DNA of 64,000 nucleotides from Solirubrobacter deserti (lineage in GTDB: Bacteria; Actinomycetota; Thermoleophilia; Solirubrobacterales; Solirubrobacteraceae). Position 1 is the stretch's first letter, and each line of letters starts with the position of its first letter. The translations under genes were made by a program, and so were the position numbers. The notes under the pieces were generated by a model. It was not told where the DNA came from, ran no database searches, and saw nothing but the letters and a program-made list of their open reading frames with translations. Shown here one piece after another: positions 35,974-45,113 of this stretch. Location: positions 744,001 to 808,000 of the forward strand of contig NZ_QPKJ02000005.1 of NCBI RefSeq assembly GCF_003344625.1, given 5' to 3'.

Positions 35974-37166
35974 AGCCGCCCGTAGGCCTGGAGGGCGACG
36001 CGCAGGTCGTCCTCTCTGGTGTCCTCGGCCGGGTTGTGGCTGACGCCGTCGATGCTGCTGCTGAACACCATCACGGTGGGGTAGCGGCGCGCGACCTCGG
36101 CGGCGTCGTGCAGCGCGCCCGACGGCAGCCGCGGCGGGTCCTGGTCCCCCGTGATCTCGCCCACGGCCTGCGCGGCGAGGTCGACGAGGCGCCCGTCGAA
36201 CGGGATCGGGTCGATCTGCCAGATCCGCTTCCACTCGGCAGTGACACCTTCTTCGGCAGCGATCTCCTCCGCGGCCTTCTGCACATCGGCCAGCATGTCC
36301 CGCAGCTGCTCGGGCGTGAACGCGCGCTGGTCGAGCGTCACCTCGCAGCGCTGGTTGATGATCGTCGGGATGCCGGGCTCGGCCGTGACCGTGCCGATCG
36401 TGGCCACGCCGCCGCGCTCGATGGCGCTCTCGCGCGCGGCGAGCCCGAAGCGCGCGGCGGCCAGGAACGCGTCGTGGCGCAGGTTCATCGGGGTGCTGCC
36501 GGCGTGGCTGGCCTTGCCGGTGAAGGTGATGCTGTGGCGTTCGACGCCGAAGCACCCGATCACCGCCGCGGCGGGCTTGCCGGACTCCTCGAGCCGCGGC
36601 CCCTGCTCGATGTGCAGCTCCAGGTAGGCGGCGATCTCCGGCAGCTCGGCTTCACCCATCGTGTCCAGGTCGATGCCGTTCTCGGCCAGCGCATCCGGGA
36701 GCGAAGTGCCCTGCGCGTCTTTGAGCCGGCGCACCTCGTCCGGCACCAGCGTCCCGGCGGCCGCCGACGACCCCAGCAGCGAGCGCCCGAAGCGCGCGCC
36801 CTCCTCGTCCGCCCAATCGACGAGCTTGAGCGTCACCTGCGGCGTCTCGCCCGTGTGCGCGCGCAGCACCTCGAGCGCCGCGCACACGCCCAGGCAGCCG
36901 TCCAACCAGCCGCCGTTGGGCACCGCGTCGATGTGCGAGCCGACCACGACGATCCGCTCGCTCTCGCCCGGCACCGTCGCCCACAGGTTCCCGGCGACGT
37001 CGCGCTTCACCGTGGCGTCGGTCTCGGCCAGCTTGCCCAGCAGCCACTCGCGCGCCGCGCGCCAGTCCTCGCTCCACGCGAGCCGCCGCGCCCCGTCGGG
37101 GCCGCCCGTCAGGTCCGCGAGTTCGCGCAGGTCACGGAGCGGACGCTCCCAGTCGTAGGAAGGCAT
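35937..37166 (-). CDS. N-carbamoyl-amino acid hydrolase / beta-ureidopropionase (M20 family)
   Basis: 409 residues of the hydantoinase/carbamoylase amidase family. Metal ligands: H78 in VVGSHIDAVPNGG, D89 in WLDGCLGV, the EE pair in VDWADEEGARFG, a histidine in LELHIEQGPRLE and the C-terminal SGALHDAAEVA. The dimer-domain signature is GKASHAGSTPMNLRHDA. It hydrolyses N-carbamoyl-beta-alanine or N-carbamoyl amino acids made by the hydantoinase next door. Confidence 0.88.
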   Translation of the reverse strand: MPSYDWERPLRDLRELADLTGGPDGARRLAWSEDWRAAREWLLGKLAETDATVKRDVAGNLWATVPGESERIVVVGSHIDAVPNGGWLDGCLGVCAALEVLRAHTGETPQVTLKLVDWADEEGARFGRSLLGSSAAAGTLVPDEVRRLKDAQGTSLPDALAENGIDLDTMGEAELPEIAAYLELHIEQGPRLEESGKPAAAVIGCFGVERHSITFTGKASHAGSTPMNLRHDAFLAAARFGLAARESAIERGGVATIGTVTAEPGIPTIINQRCEVTLDQRAFTPEQLRDMLADVQKAAEEIAAEEGVTAEWKRIWQIDPIPFDGRLVDLAAQAVGEITGDQDPPRLPSGALHDAAEVARRYPTVMVFSSSIDGVSHNPAEDTREDDLRVALQAYGRLYDLTAGMISEP

Positions 37167-37207
37167 GCGCGCAACTTACATCGGGTGCGTGGGTTCTTAG
37201 CGTCGCC

Positions 37208-37909
37208 ATGATCCGCTGGAGGCGCATCACGGGGCTCGCTGCTGCCCTGTTCTGTCTGATCACGCCCGCCGCGCACGCCGCACCGCTGGGCAAGGCCGTG
37301 CTCGCGCAATGCGAGCCGGCGACGGGTGAGGCCGTCTTCGAAGGCCGCCAGACCGCGTACCGCGAGACCCGCATGCAGATGCGGTTCACGCTGCAGGTCG
37401 GGCAGGGGAAGGCCAGATTCCGCAAGGTCGCGGCCGACGGCTTCGACGAGTGGATCACCGTGCCGGCGGGCTTCGGCAAGTACACGTACGAGAAGACCGT
37501 CGAAGGGCTGCTGCCGGGCTCGAACTACCGGACCGTCGTGACCTTCCGCTGGAAGCACCCCAACGGCCGCACCGCCCGCACCGAGCGCTCGACCTCGGCT
37601 GTGTGCCGCGTACCCGAGTCGCGCCCGGACCTGGTGCTGCGGGACGTCGCCGACGACGCGGCGGGCTACGTCGCGCAGGTGATCAACCGCGGGCGCTCGG
37701 CGGCCGGCGCGTTCGACGTCTCGTTCATCGTCGGCGGGGTCCCGCTCGGCACGGCGCGCGTGGCCGGACTCGAGCCCGGCCAGTCGATCGACGTGTTCCT
37801 GCCGGGGCCGCCCTGCACGGACGGGGAGGCGCTGGAAGCGGTCGTGGATCCGGGCACCGAGGTGGACGAGTCCAACGAGGAGAACGACACGTTCACGGCG
37901 TCCTGCTGA
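37208..37909 (+). CDS. Secreted CARDB-like domain protein
   Basis: 233 residues with a signal peptide ending near AHA-AP (residue 25). The C-terminal half (about 140-233) reads as a CARDB adhesion-type domain: [46 protein letters not shown] and [11 protein letters not shown]. The N-terminal part is beta-rich and unassigned. It is probably an exported binding protein without enzyme activity. Confidence 0.72.
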   Translation: MIRWRRITGLAAALFCLITPAAHAAPLGKAVLAQCEPATGEAVFEGRQTAYRETRMQMRFTLQVGQGKARFRKVAADGFDEWITVPAGFGKYTYEKTVEGLLPGSNYRTVVTFRWKHPNGRTARTERSTSAVCRVPESRPDLVLRDVADDAAGYVAQVINRGRSAAGAFDVSFIVGGVPLGTARVAGLEPGQSIDVFLPGPPCTDGEALEAVVDPGTEVDESNEENDTFTASC

Positions 37910-37940
37910 GCTTGAACGCCCACCTACACTGGTAGGAACG

Positions 37941-38159
37941 ATGAAGACCGAGATCCACCCCGAATACGCAGAGGCCACCGTGCGCTGCACCTGCGGGAAC
38001 GAGTTCGTCACTCGCTCCACGAAGGGCGACATGCACGTGGAGATCTGCTCCAACTGCCATCCGTTCTACACCGGCAAGCAGAAGCTGGTCGACACGGGTG
38101 GACGCGTCGAGCGCTTCCAGCGCAAGCTGGCCCGCTCGGGCGCCAACCGTAAGAAGTAG
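37941..38159 (+). CDS. rpmE: 50S ribosomal protein L31, zinc-binding form
   Basis: 72 residues: MKTEIHPEY at the start, zinc cysteines C16 and C18 in RCTCGN, C36 and C39 in [13 protein letters not shown], and the basic tail. This is the C+ form of L31. A small CCTAC/GTAGG hairpin just ahead of the gene (37923-37936) could matter for its control. It heads the conserved block rpmE-DUF1385-prfA-prmC. Confidence 0.96.
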   Translation: MKTEIHPEYAEATVRCTCGNEFVTRSTKGDMHVEICSNCHPFYTGKQKLVDTGGRVERFQRKLARSGANRKK

Positions 38160-38259
38160 GGACATTGAAGGCGGGGCATCCCCTCCGCCCCACCCCGATC
38201 ATCCGACCTTCGGGGCGTGGCACGTCAAGCGTGCGCTCCGGGCTGCCGATCACCGACAT

Positions 38260-39183
38260 GTGAGCGAGAGCCCGGAGCAGCGCGATGCCCCGGTGGGCGG
38301 CCAGGCCGTCCTCGAGGGCGTGATGATGCGCGGCGTCTCCACCTGGGCCGTCGCCATCCGGCACCGTGACGGCCACGTCGCCGTCGAGGCGCACCCGGTC
38401 AGCTCGTGGGTCACGCGCAGCCCCGTGTTGCGGTTCCCGGTGATCCGCGGCGTCGTCGCGCTTGCGCAGTCGATGGCGATCGGGGCGAAGGCGCTGCGCG
38501 GCAGCATCGACGCGCAGGAAACCGAGCCGATTCCGGCCCGCACGTGGGCGTTCGCGCTCGTCGCCGGCCTCGCGCTGGCCATCGGCCTGTTCTTCGCGCT
38601 GCCGGTCCTGCTGACCAGCCTGATCGAGGGCTGGCTGGGGTCGGCGTGGCTGTTCTGGCTCGTCGAGGGCGGCGTGCGCAACGCGATCTTCCTCACTTAC
38701 CTCGCGCTGCTCGCGCGCCAGCCGCACCTGCGCCGGCTGTTCCAGTACCACGGCGCCGAACACAAGACGATCGCGGCCTACGAGGCCGGGCTGCCGCTGA
38801 CGGTGGCGAACGCGCAGCGCTTCAGCCGCCTGCACCCACGCTGCGGCACGAGCTTCCTGCTGGTGGTGATGGTCGTCGCCATCTTCGTGTTCGCGCCCGT
38901 CGGGCTGCCGGCGTGGTGGATCCTGCTGCTGACGCGCATCGTCGGCGTGCCGCTGGTGGCCGGCATCTCGTTCGAGCTGATCAAGTTCGCGGGCCGGCAC
39001 CGCCACTCGCCGTGGGTGCGGCCGATCATCTGGCCGGGCATGCAGCTGCAGAAGCTCACGACCCGTGAGCCGGAGGACGAGCAGGTCGTCGTGGCCGTCG
39101 CGGCGCTCGAGGCGGTCCTGGCGGTGGAGGACCCGCGCGCGGCCTCCCGCGAGGCGCGGATCGGGGTCGAGGTCGCGGCCTAG
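38260..39183 (+). CDS. DUF1385 membrane protein
   Basis: 307 residues from the GTG at 38260, which gives the expected start of the family (VGGQAVLEGVMMRG). Later family marks are RFPVIRGVVAL, QYHGAEHKTIAAYE and SRLHPRCGTSFLL, plus four or so membrane helices. The HGAEHK block could bind metal. Function is not established, but the gene lies between rpmE and prfA in many Gram-positive genomes, as here. Confidence 0.9.
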   Translation: MSESPEQRDAPVGGQAVLEGVMMRGVSTWAVAIRHRDGHVAVEAHPVSSWVTRSPVLRFPVIRGVVALAQSMAIGAKALRGSIDAQETEPIPARTWAFALVAGLALAIGLFFALPVLLTSLIEGWLGSAWLFWLVEGGVRNAIFLTYLALLARQPHLRRLFQYHGAEHKTIAAYEAGLPLTVANAQRFSRLHPRCGTSFLLVVMVVAIFVFAPVGLPAWWILLLTRIVGVPLVAGISFELIKFAGRHRHSPWVRPIIWPGMQLQKLTTREPEDEQVVVAVAALEAVLAVEDPRAASREARIGVEVAA

Positions 39184-39194
39184 ACTTATCCCTT

Positions 39195-40244
39195 GTGATC
39201 GAGTCCCTCGTCGAGCAGATCGAAGCGCGCTTCACCGAGGCCGAGGCGCAGATGGGCGATCCGGACGTGATCTCCGATCGCGAGCGTTTCGCCGAGGTCG
39301 GCCGCAGCTACAACCGGCTCGCGCCCGCCGCCAAGCTGGCCGAGCAGTGGCGCCTGGCCCAGTCCGACGCCGAGGGCGCGAAGGAGCTGCTGGAAGAGGG
39401 CGGCGAGGACGCCGACCTGCGGGCCGAGCTCGAGGATGCGCGGGCGCGCATCGAACGACTCGAGGAGGAGATCCGGCTCGCGATGGTCGAGCGGGACCCC
39501 AACGACGACAAGAACGTCATCGTCGAGATCCGTGGCGGCGCGGGTGGCGACGAGGCCGCGATCTGGGCCGGCGACCTGTACCGCATGTACCAGCGCTACT
39601 CGGAGCGCCTCGGCTTCAAGTCCGAGACGATGAGCGCGGACGAGGGCGCGTACACGTTCGAGGTCAAGGGGGACGCGGCCTACTCGATCTTCAAGTTCGA
39701 AGGCGGGACGCACCGCGTGCAGCGCGTGCCCGAGACCGAGTCGCAGGGCCGCATCCACACGTCGACGGCGACCGTCGCGGTGCTGCCCGAGGTCGAGGAC
39801 GTCGAGGTCGAGATCAACCAGAACGACCTGCAGATCGACGTCTACCGGTCCAGTGGCCCGGGCGGCCAGTCGGTCAACACGACGGACTCGGCGGTGCGCA
39901 TCACGCACAAGCCGTCCGGGATCGTGATCTCGATGCAGGACGAGAAGTCCCAGCTGCAGAACCGCGAGCGGGCGATGAAGCTCCTGCGCGCGAAGCTCTA
40001 CGAGGCCGAGCTGCAAAAGCAGCAGGACGCGCTGTCGGCCGAGCGCAAGTCGCAGGTCGGCACGGGCGACCGCGCGGAGAAGATCCGCACCTACAACTAT
40101 CCGCAGCGCCGCATCACCGACCACCGCATCGGGCTCACCGTCCACAACCTCGAGGCCGTGCTCGGCGGCGAGATGGACGAGATCAGCGCCGCGCTGCAGG
40201 ACGCCGAGAAGCGCCGGCGGCTCGAAGAGCAAGCGGTTGGCTAG
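39195..40244 (+). CDS. prfA: Peptide chain release factor 1
   Basis: 349 residues, GTG start. The stop-codon reading tripeptide region is PET at 179-181 in RVPETESQGRIHTS, which fits the P-x-T of RF1. The peptidyl-tRNA hydrolysis motif is GGQ at 223-225. It ends translation at UAA and UAG. The glutamine in GGQ is methylated by PrmC, encoded by the overlapping next gene. Confidence 0.96.
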   Translation: MIESLVEQIEARFTEAEAQMGDPDVISDRERFAEVGRSYNRLAPAAKLAEQWRLAQSDAEGAKELLEEGGEDADLRAELEDARARIERLEEEIRLAMVERDPNDDKNVIVEIRGGAGGDEAAIWAGDLYRMYQRYSERLGFKSETMSADEGAYTFEVKGDAAYSIFKFEGGTHRVQRVPETESQGRIHTSTATVAVLPEVEDVEVEINQNDLQIDVYRSSGPGGQSVNTTDSAVRITHKPSGIVISMQDEKSQLQNRERAMKLLRAKLYEAELQKQQDALSAERKSQVGTGDRAEKIRTYNYPQRRITDHRIGLTVHNLEAVLGGEMDEISAALQDAEKRRRLEEQAVG

Positions 40245-41046
40245 GGCGGCGACGTCCGTCCGTGACGCGCTCGACTCGGCCCTGATCCCGCTCACCGCGG
40301 CCGGGTGCGAGAACCCGCGCCTGGACGCGGAGGTCCTGCTCGCCGCCGCGATGGGGGTCGACCGTCCGTGGCTGATCGTCAACTCGCGCGAGGGCGTCCC
40401 CGGGCCCGCCGCGCGCGTGTTCATGGACTTCGTGCGCCGGCGCCGCGAGCGCGAACCGGTGGCCTACATCACGGGCATCAAGGGCTTCCGCCACATCGAC
40501 CTCGCCGTCGACCGACGCGTGCTGATCCCACGGCCGGAGACCGAGTTCGTGGTCGAGGCGGCGCTGAAGCTCCCGCAGGGCGCGCGCGTGATCGACGTGG
40601 GCACGGGCTCGGGCGCCATCGCGCTCGCCCTCAAGCACGAGCGGCCGGACCTCGACGTGGTCGCCACCGACGTGTCCGCCGACGCGCTCGACGTCGCACG
40701 CCACAACGCGCTCCGGCTCGGCCTGCGGGTGGGGTTCGTCCAGACGGACCTGTGGGGCGACCTCGAGGCCGACGCGATCGTCTCCAACCCGCCCTACGTC
40801 GAGGCGGGCGAGCGGCTGATGCCGGACGTCGCCCTCTTCGAGCCGCATGGCGCGCTGTTCGCGGGCGCGGACGGGCTGGACGTGATCCGCCGCCTCGTGA
40901 GCGCACCGGTGCGCTTCCTCGCGCTCGAGCACGGCCAGGGCCAAGCCGACCCGATCGAGGCGCTCCTCCGCGGCGCCGGCTTCACCACCGTGGACCGCAT
41001 CCGCGACCTCGCCGGCATCGAGCGCGTCACCGTGGCGCACCGCTGA
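40237..41046 (+). CDS. prmC: Release factor glutamine methyltransferase
   Basis: 269 residues from a TTG start, overlapping prfA by 8 bp. The helical N-terminal domain is followed by a SAM-binding domain with VLIPRPETEF, VIDVGTGSGAIAL and the catalytic NPPY (184-187). It methylates the glutamine of GGQ in release factors. Confidence 0.94.
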   Translation: MARAATSVRDALDSALIPLTAAGCENPRLDAEVLLAAAMGVDRPWLIVNSREGVPGPAARVFMDFVRRRREREPVAYITGIKGFRHIDLAVDRRVLIPRPETEFVVEAALKLPQGARVIDVGTGSGAIALALKHERPDLDVVATDVSADALDVARHNALRLGLRVGFVQTDLWGDLEADAIVSNPPYVEAGERLMPDVALFEPHGALFAGADGLDVIRRLVSAPVRFLALEHGQGQADPIEALLRGAGFTTVDRIRDLAGIERVTVAHR

Positions 41047-41084
41047 AGCGGGACCTCAGCGCACCCCGCCGACGTAGGACGGGC

Positions 41085-41819
41085 ATGCTCGCGCTGCTCG
41101 TCGCCCTCCTGCTGGTCCCGGCCCCGCACGCCTCGGGTGGCGGCATCCCGTCGGCGGCGTGGGGAGGGGCGGGCGCGAGCGCGCCCGGCGGCAAGCTCAC
41201 CTACATCGTGCTGCCGAGCGGGCGGGGCTCACTCGTGCAGGCCGTGCACCGGGACGGCGGTAGCGTCGACCTCTGGAAGCAGCTCCCGCGCCGCTACGGC
41301 GTGCCGATGGCGGCCTACGACGGCACGATGACCGGGCTGTCCGCCGACGGGCGCGTGCTCGTCCTGGCCGAGGTGCCGGGCGTGTTCCCGGTGCGGCGCA
41401 CGCGCCTACTCGTCCTGCGCACGCGGGGCTTTCGGGAGCTCGAGCGCTTCAGCTTGTCCGGGCACTACGCCGTGGTCGCGATCTCGCCGCACGGCCGCTA
41501 CGTCTACCTGCGCCGTCTGACCGCGCCGACCCGCAACCCGCTGCGCACCGAGCTGGTCGTCCTCGACCGCGGCGAACCCGGCGCGCCGCGCCCGATCGGC
41601 GGCGAGTCGGCCGACATCCCGAGCTCGAGCGTCTCCGACGGCCGCTGGACCTACACCCTCTTCCAGCGCGACGGCTCCTGGGTCCAGGGCCTGGACACGG
41701 TCACCCAGGCCACGCGCCGCTGGGAGGTGCCCGGCGTCCCGGGCAACGACCTGATGCGGCTGCGGCTCGAAAACGGGTCGCTCCATGTCGGCGCCAAGGC
41801 CTCGTTCACCGTCCGTTGA
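41085..41819 (+). CDS. Exported beta-propeller-like protein of unknown function
   Basis: 244 residues. A signal peptide (MLALLVALLLVPAPHASG) is followed by repeated strand-rich segments (GGKLTYIVLPSGRG, VAISPHGRYVYLRRL, SSVSDGRWTYTLFQRDG) like a partial YncE/WD40-type propeller. There is no catalytic motif. It lies between prmC and glyA and may share their transcript. Confidence 0.65.
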   Translation: MLALLVALLLVPAPHASGGGIPSAAWGGAGASAPGGKLTYIVLPSGRGSLVQAVHRDGGSVDLWKQLPRRYGVPMAAYDGTMTGLSADGRVLVLAEVPGVFPVRRTRLLVLRTRGFRELERFSLSGHYAVVAISPHGRYVYLRRLTAPTRNPLRTELVVLDRGEPGAPRPIGGESADIPSSSVSDGRWTYTLFQRDGSWVQGLDTVTQATRRWEVPGVPGNDLMRLRLENGSLHVGAKASFTVR

Positions 41820-41837
41820 CGCGCTAGCGTTGACGCC

Positions 41838-43127
41838 ATGACCGACCTGCAGCCCGACTACTTCGATCGGCCACTCGCCGAGGTCGACCCCGAGGTCGCC
41901 GAGGCGATCGGCCATGAGCTGGAGCGCCAGCAGCGCACGCTGGAGATGATCGCTTCAGAGAACTTCGTTCCACAGGCCGTGCTCGAGTGTCAGGGCTCCG
42001 TGCTGACCAACAAGTACGCTGAGGGCTACCCGGGCAAGCGCTATTACGGCGGTTGCGAGTGGGTGGACGTGATCGAGCAGCTCGCGATCGACCGCGCGAA
42101 GGCGCTGTTCGGGGCCGAGCACGCCAACGTCCAGCCGCACGCGGGCGCGCAGGCCAACACGGCCGTCTATCACGCGCTGCTGCAGCCGGGCGACCGGATC
42201 ATGGGCCTGAGCCTCCCGCACGGCGGTCACCTCAGCCACGGCATGAAGATCAACGTGTCGGGCCGGCTGTACGACATCGTCCCGTACGAGGTCTCGCCTG
42301 AGGATCACCGGATCGACATGGACGAGGTCGAGCGCCTGGCCAAGGAGCACCGGCCGAAGCTGCTGCTCGCGGGCTGGTCGGCGTACCCGCGCGTGCTCGA
42401 CTTCCCGCGCTTCCGCGAGATCGCGGACGAGATCGGCGCGCTGCTGATGGTGGACATGGCGCACTTCGCCGGCCTGGTCGCCGCGGGCGTGCACCCGAAT
42501 CCCGTCCCGTACGCGGACGTCGTCACCACCACCGTCCACAAGACGCTCGGGGGCCCGCGCTCGGGCCTGATCCTCTGCCGCGAGGAGTACGCGAAAAAGA
42601 TCAACTCGGCCGTCTTCCCGGGCCAGCAGGGCGGCCCGCTCGAGCACGCGATCGCGGCCAAGGCGGTTGCGCTCAAGATCGCCGCGACCGACCTCTTCAA
42701 GGAGCGCCAGCAGCGCACCGTGACCGGCGCCCAGGCGGTGGCGGCCGAGCTGCTGCAGGCCGGCAGCGGCGTCAACGTCCTCACGGGCGGCACGGACGTC
42801 CACCTCGTGCTCGTGGACCTGCGTGAGTCCGAGCTCACGGGCCAGGACGCGGAGGATCGCCTGCACGACATCGGCATCACCGTCAACCGCAATGCGATCC
42901 CGTTCGATCCGCGCCCGCCGATGGTTACCAGCGGCCTGCGCGTCGGCACGCCCGCGCTGGCCACGCGCGGCCTCCAGCAGGAGGACTTCGTCGAGGTCGG
43001 CAAGCTGATCGCGCGCGCGCTGCAGCCGGACTTCGATTCCGCGAAGGCCGAGCTGGTCGAGCGCGTGACCGCGATCGCCGACCGCTTCCCGCTTTACGCG
43101 CAGTTGAACACGCCGGCGACGGTCTAA
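41838..43127 (+). CDS. glyA: Serine hydroxymethyltransferase
   Basis: 429 residues. The PLP lysine is K235 in [14 protein letters not shown], and the family blocks [17 protein letters not shown] (in part [10 protein letters not shown]), [16 protein letters not shown] and [19 protein letters not shown] are present. It interconverts serine and glycine with tetrahydrofolate, feeding one-carbon metabolism. Confidence 0.97.
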   Translation: MTDLQPDYFDRPLAEVDPEVAEAIGHELERQQRTLEMIASENFVPQAVLECQGSVLTNKYAEGYPGKRYYGGCEWVDVIEQLAIDRAKALFGAEHANVQPHAGAQANTAVYHALLQPGDRIMGLSLPHGGHLSHGMKINVSGRLYDIVPYEVSPEDHRIDMDEVERLAKEHRPKLLLAGWSAYPRVLDFPRFREIADEIGALLMVDMAHFAGLVAAGVHPNPVPYADVVTTTVHKTLGGPRSGLILCREEYAKKINSAVFPGQQGGPLEHAIAAKAVALKIAATDLFKERQQRTVTGAQAVAAELLQAGSGVNVLTGGTDVHLVLVDLRESELTGQDAEDRLHDIGITVNRNAIPFDPRPPMVTSGLRVGTPALATRGLQQEDFVEVGKLIARALQPDFDSAKAELVERVTAIADRFPLYAQLNTPATV

Positions 43128-43142
43128 GCGACACTTAACCCC

Positions 43143-45113
43143 ATGCACGAGCAGGGGGCCGCGGCGCAACTGACGCTGCTGGCGCGCGTGGGCGCGATCC
43201 TCGGGTCGGGCCTGGCGCGCCAGGAGACGCTCGAACGCGTCGCGCAGCTGCTCGTGCCCGCGTTCGCGGCCTGGTGCGCGATCGACCTCGAAGGCGAGGA
43301 CGGCGCGCTCGAGCGCCGCGTCGCGCTGCCGAAGGCGTTCCCGCCGCTGCCGCCGGACGCGCCGCACGGGCCGGCGATCGTCATGCGCACGGGCGAGCCC
43401 GAGCTCGTGCGCGAGATCACCGAGGACGCCCTGTTCGCCGCGGCTCGCGGCAACTGGGGCCGGCTGGCGGAGATGCGGGCCCTGGCGCTCAAGTCCGCGC
43501 TGTGCGTCCCGCTGACGACCGGCACGCGCGTCGTGGGGACGCTCTCCCTGCTGGCCACCGAGCGTCACTACGGCATCGCCGACCTCGAGCTGATGGGGGA
43601 GGTCGCGCGCCGCACGGCGTCTGCGATCGAGGCCGACCGCAACCGCGCGAACACGCAGATGCTGTTCGAGGCGTCGCCGACGCCGATGTGGGTCTACGAC
43701 TTCGAGACGCTCGCCTTCCTGGCCGTCAACGACGCCTGCATCGAGCGCTACGGCTACTCCCGCGAGGAGTTCCTCGGCGGGATGACGATCAAGGACATCC
43801 GCCCGCCGGAGGAGATCCCGCTCCTGCTCGCGGACATCGAGAGCCACCACGGCGCGGGTTCGCGGGTCGCCCGCGAGTGGCGGCACCTCACTCGCGCCGG
43901 GAAGTTGATCGACGTCGAGGTCACGACCGGGCGGATCGACTTCGGCGGCCGCCACTCGGTGCTGGTCGTCGCGCACGACGTGAGCGAGCGCAAGCGGCTT
44001 GAGCGCCGGCTCACGGACGCGGAGAAGATGGAGGCGATCGGGCGCCTCGCGGGCGGCGTCGCGCACGACTTCAACAACCTCCTGACGGTCATCTCGGGCT
44101 ACACGGAGATCCTGCTCGCGCGCGACCGCGGCCAGGAGCTGGAGGAGATCGCCCGCGCCGCGCGCCAGGCCGCCAGCCTCACGCGCCAGCTGCTCGCTTT
44201 CAGCCGCCGCCAGGTGCTGCACCCGACCAAGCTCGACCTCAACGAGATCGTGGCCGGGATGGAGACGATGATGCACCGCATCATCGGCGACGACGTGAGC
44301 GTCGCGACGCGCCTCGCGCCCGACCTCGCGCCGGTCGAGGCCGACCGCGCGCAGATCGAGCGCGTGATCCTCAACCTGGCGGCCAACGCGCGCGACGCGA
44401 TGCCCCACGGCGGCGCGCTGACGCTCGAGACGCGCAACGTCGAGCTCTCCAGCCACGGCGCGGACGCGCTCACCGGCCCGCACGTGCTGCTCGCCGTCTC
44501 GGACACCGGCCTCGGCATGGACGAGAAGGTCCGCGCGCACCTGTTCGAGCCGTTCTTCACCACCAAGGAGGGCGGGGAGGGAACCGGGCTCGGGCTCGCC
44601 ACCGTGTTCGGCGTGGTCAAGCAGAGCGGCGGCGGCATCTACGTCTACAGCGAGCGCGGCGCCGGCACGACGTTCAAGATCTACCTGCCCGCGGCGGCGC
44701 GCGGCGAGGACGAGCCGCCCGCGCCGGCGGGCGAGCCCGAGCCGGCCGCGGGCACCGAGACCGTGCTCGTGGTCGAGGACGACCGGAACGTCCGCGATCT
44801 CGTGCGGCTGCTGTTGGAGAGCAACGGCTACACGGTGCTCACGGCCCAGCAGGCCGACGAGGCCGTGCGCGTGTGCACCGAGCTCGACGTCGACCTGCTG
44901 CTCACGGACGTCGTGATGCCGGAGACCAGCGGCCGCGAGCTCGCCGAGCAGGTCGCCGCGGCCGCGCCCGGCGTGCGGATCCTGTTCATGTCCGGGTACT
45001 CCGACGAGGCCGTCCACCGCCACGGCGTCCTGAGCGAGGACGCGGCGTTCATCGAGAAGCCGTTCACCGAGCGGTCGCTGACGACGAAGGTGCGCGAGGT
45101 GCTCGACAACTAG
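43143..45113 (+). CDS. Hybrid sensor histidine kinase (GAF-PAS-HisKA-HATPase-REC)
   Basis: 656 residues, no membrane segment. GAF at about 10-160, PAS at about 175-295 (FEASPTPMWVYDFETLAFLAVN, in part PTPMWVYDFETLAFLAVN), HisKA with the phospho-histidine in LAGGVAHDFNNLLTVISGY, HATPase with NLAANARDAMPHGG and GTGLGLATVFGVVKQ, and a C-terminal receiver (VLVVEDDRNVRDLVRLLLE, LLLTDVVMPETSGRELAEQV). It has no output domain, so it likely feeds a phosphotransfer partner elsewhere. It begins 15 bp after glyA and overlaps the convergent CHAP-like gene by 4 bp. Confidence 0.9.
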   Translation: MHEQGAAAQLTLLARVGAILGSGLARQETLERVAQLLVPAFAAWCAIDLEGEDGALERRVALPKAFPPLPPDAPHGPAIVMRTGEPELVREITEDALFAAARGNWGRLAEMRALALKSALCVPLTTGTRVVGTLSLLATERHYGIADLELMGEVARRTASAIEADRNRANTQMLFEASPTPMWVYDFETLAFLAVNDACIERYGYSREEFLGGMTIKDIRPPEEIPLLLADIESHHGAGSRVAREWRHLTRAGKLIDVEVTTGRIDFGGRHSVLVVAHDVSERKRLERRLTDAEKMEAIGRLAGGVAHDFNNLLTVISGYTEILLARDRGQELEEIARAARQAASLTRQLLAFSRRQVLHPTKLDLNEIVAGMETMMHRIIGDDVSVATRLAPDLAPVEADRAQIERVILNLAANARDAMPHGGALTLETRNVELSSHGADALTGPHVLLAVSDTGLGMDEKVRAHLFEPFFTTKEGGEGTGLGLATVFGVVKQSGGGIYVYSERGAGTTFKIYLPAAARGEDEPPAPAGEPEPAAGTETVLVVEDDRNVRDLVRLLLESNGYTVLTAQQADEAVRVCTELDVDLLLTDVVMPETSGRELAEQVAAAAPGVRILFMSGYSDEAVHRHGVLSEDAAFIEKPFTERSLTTKVREVLDN

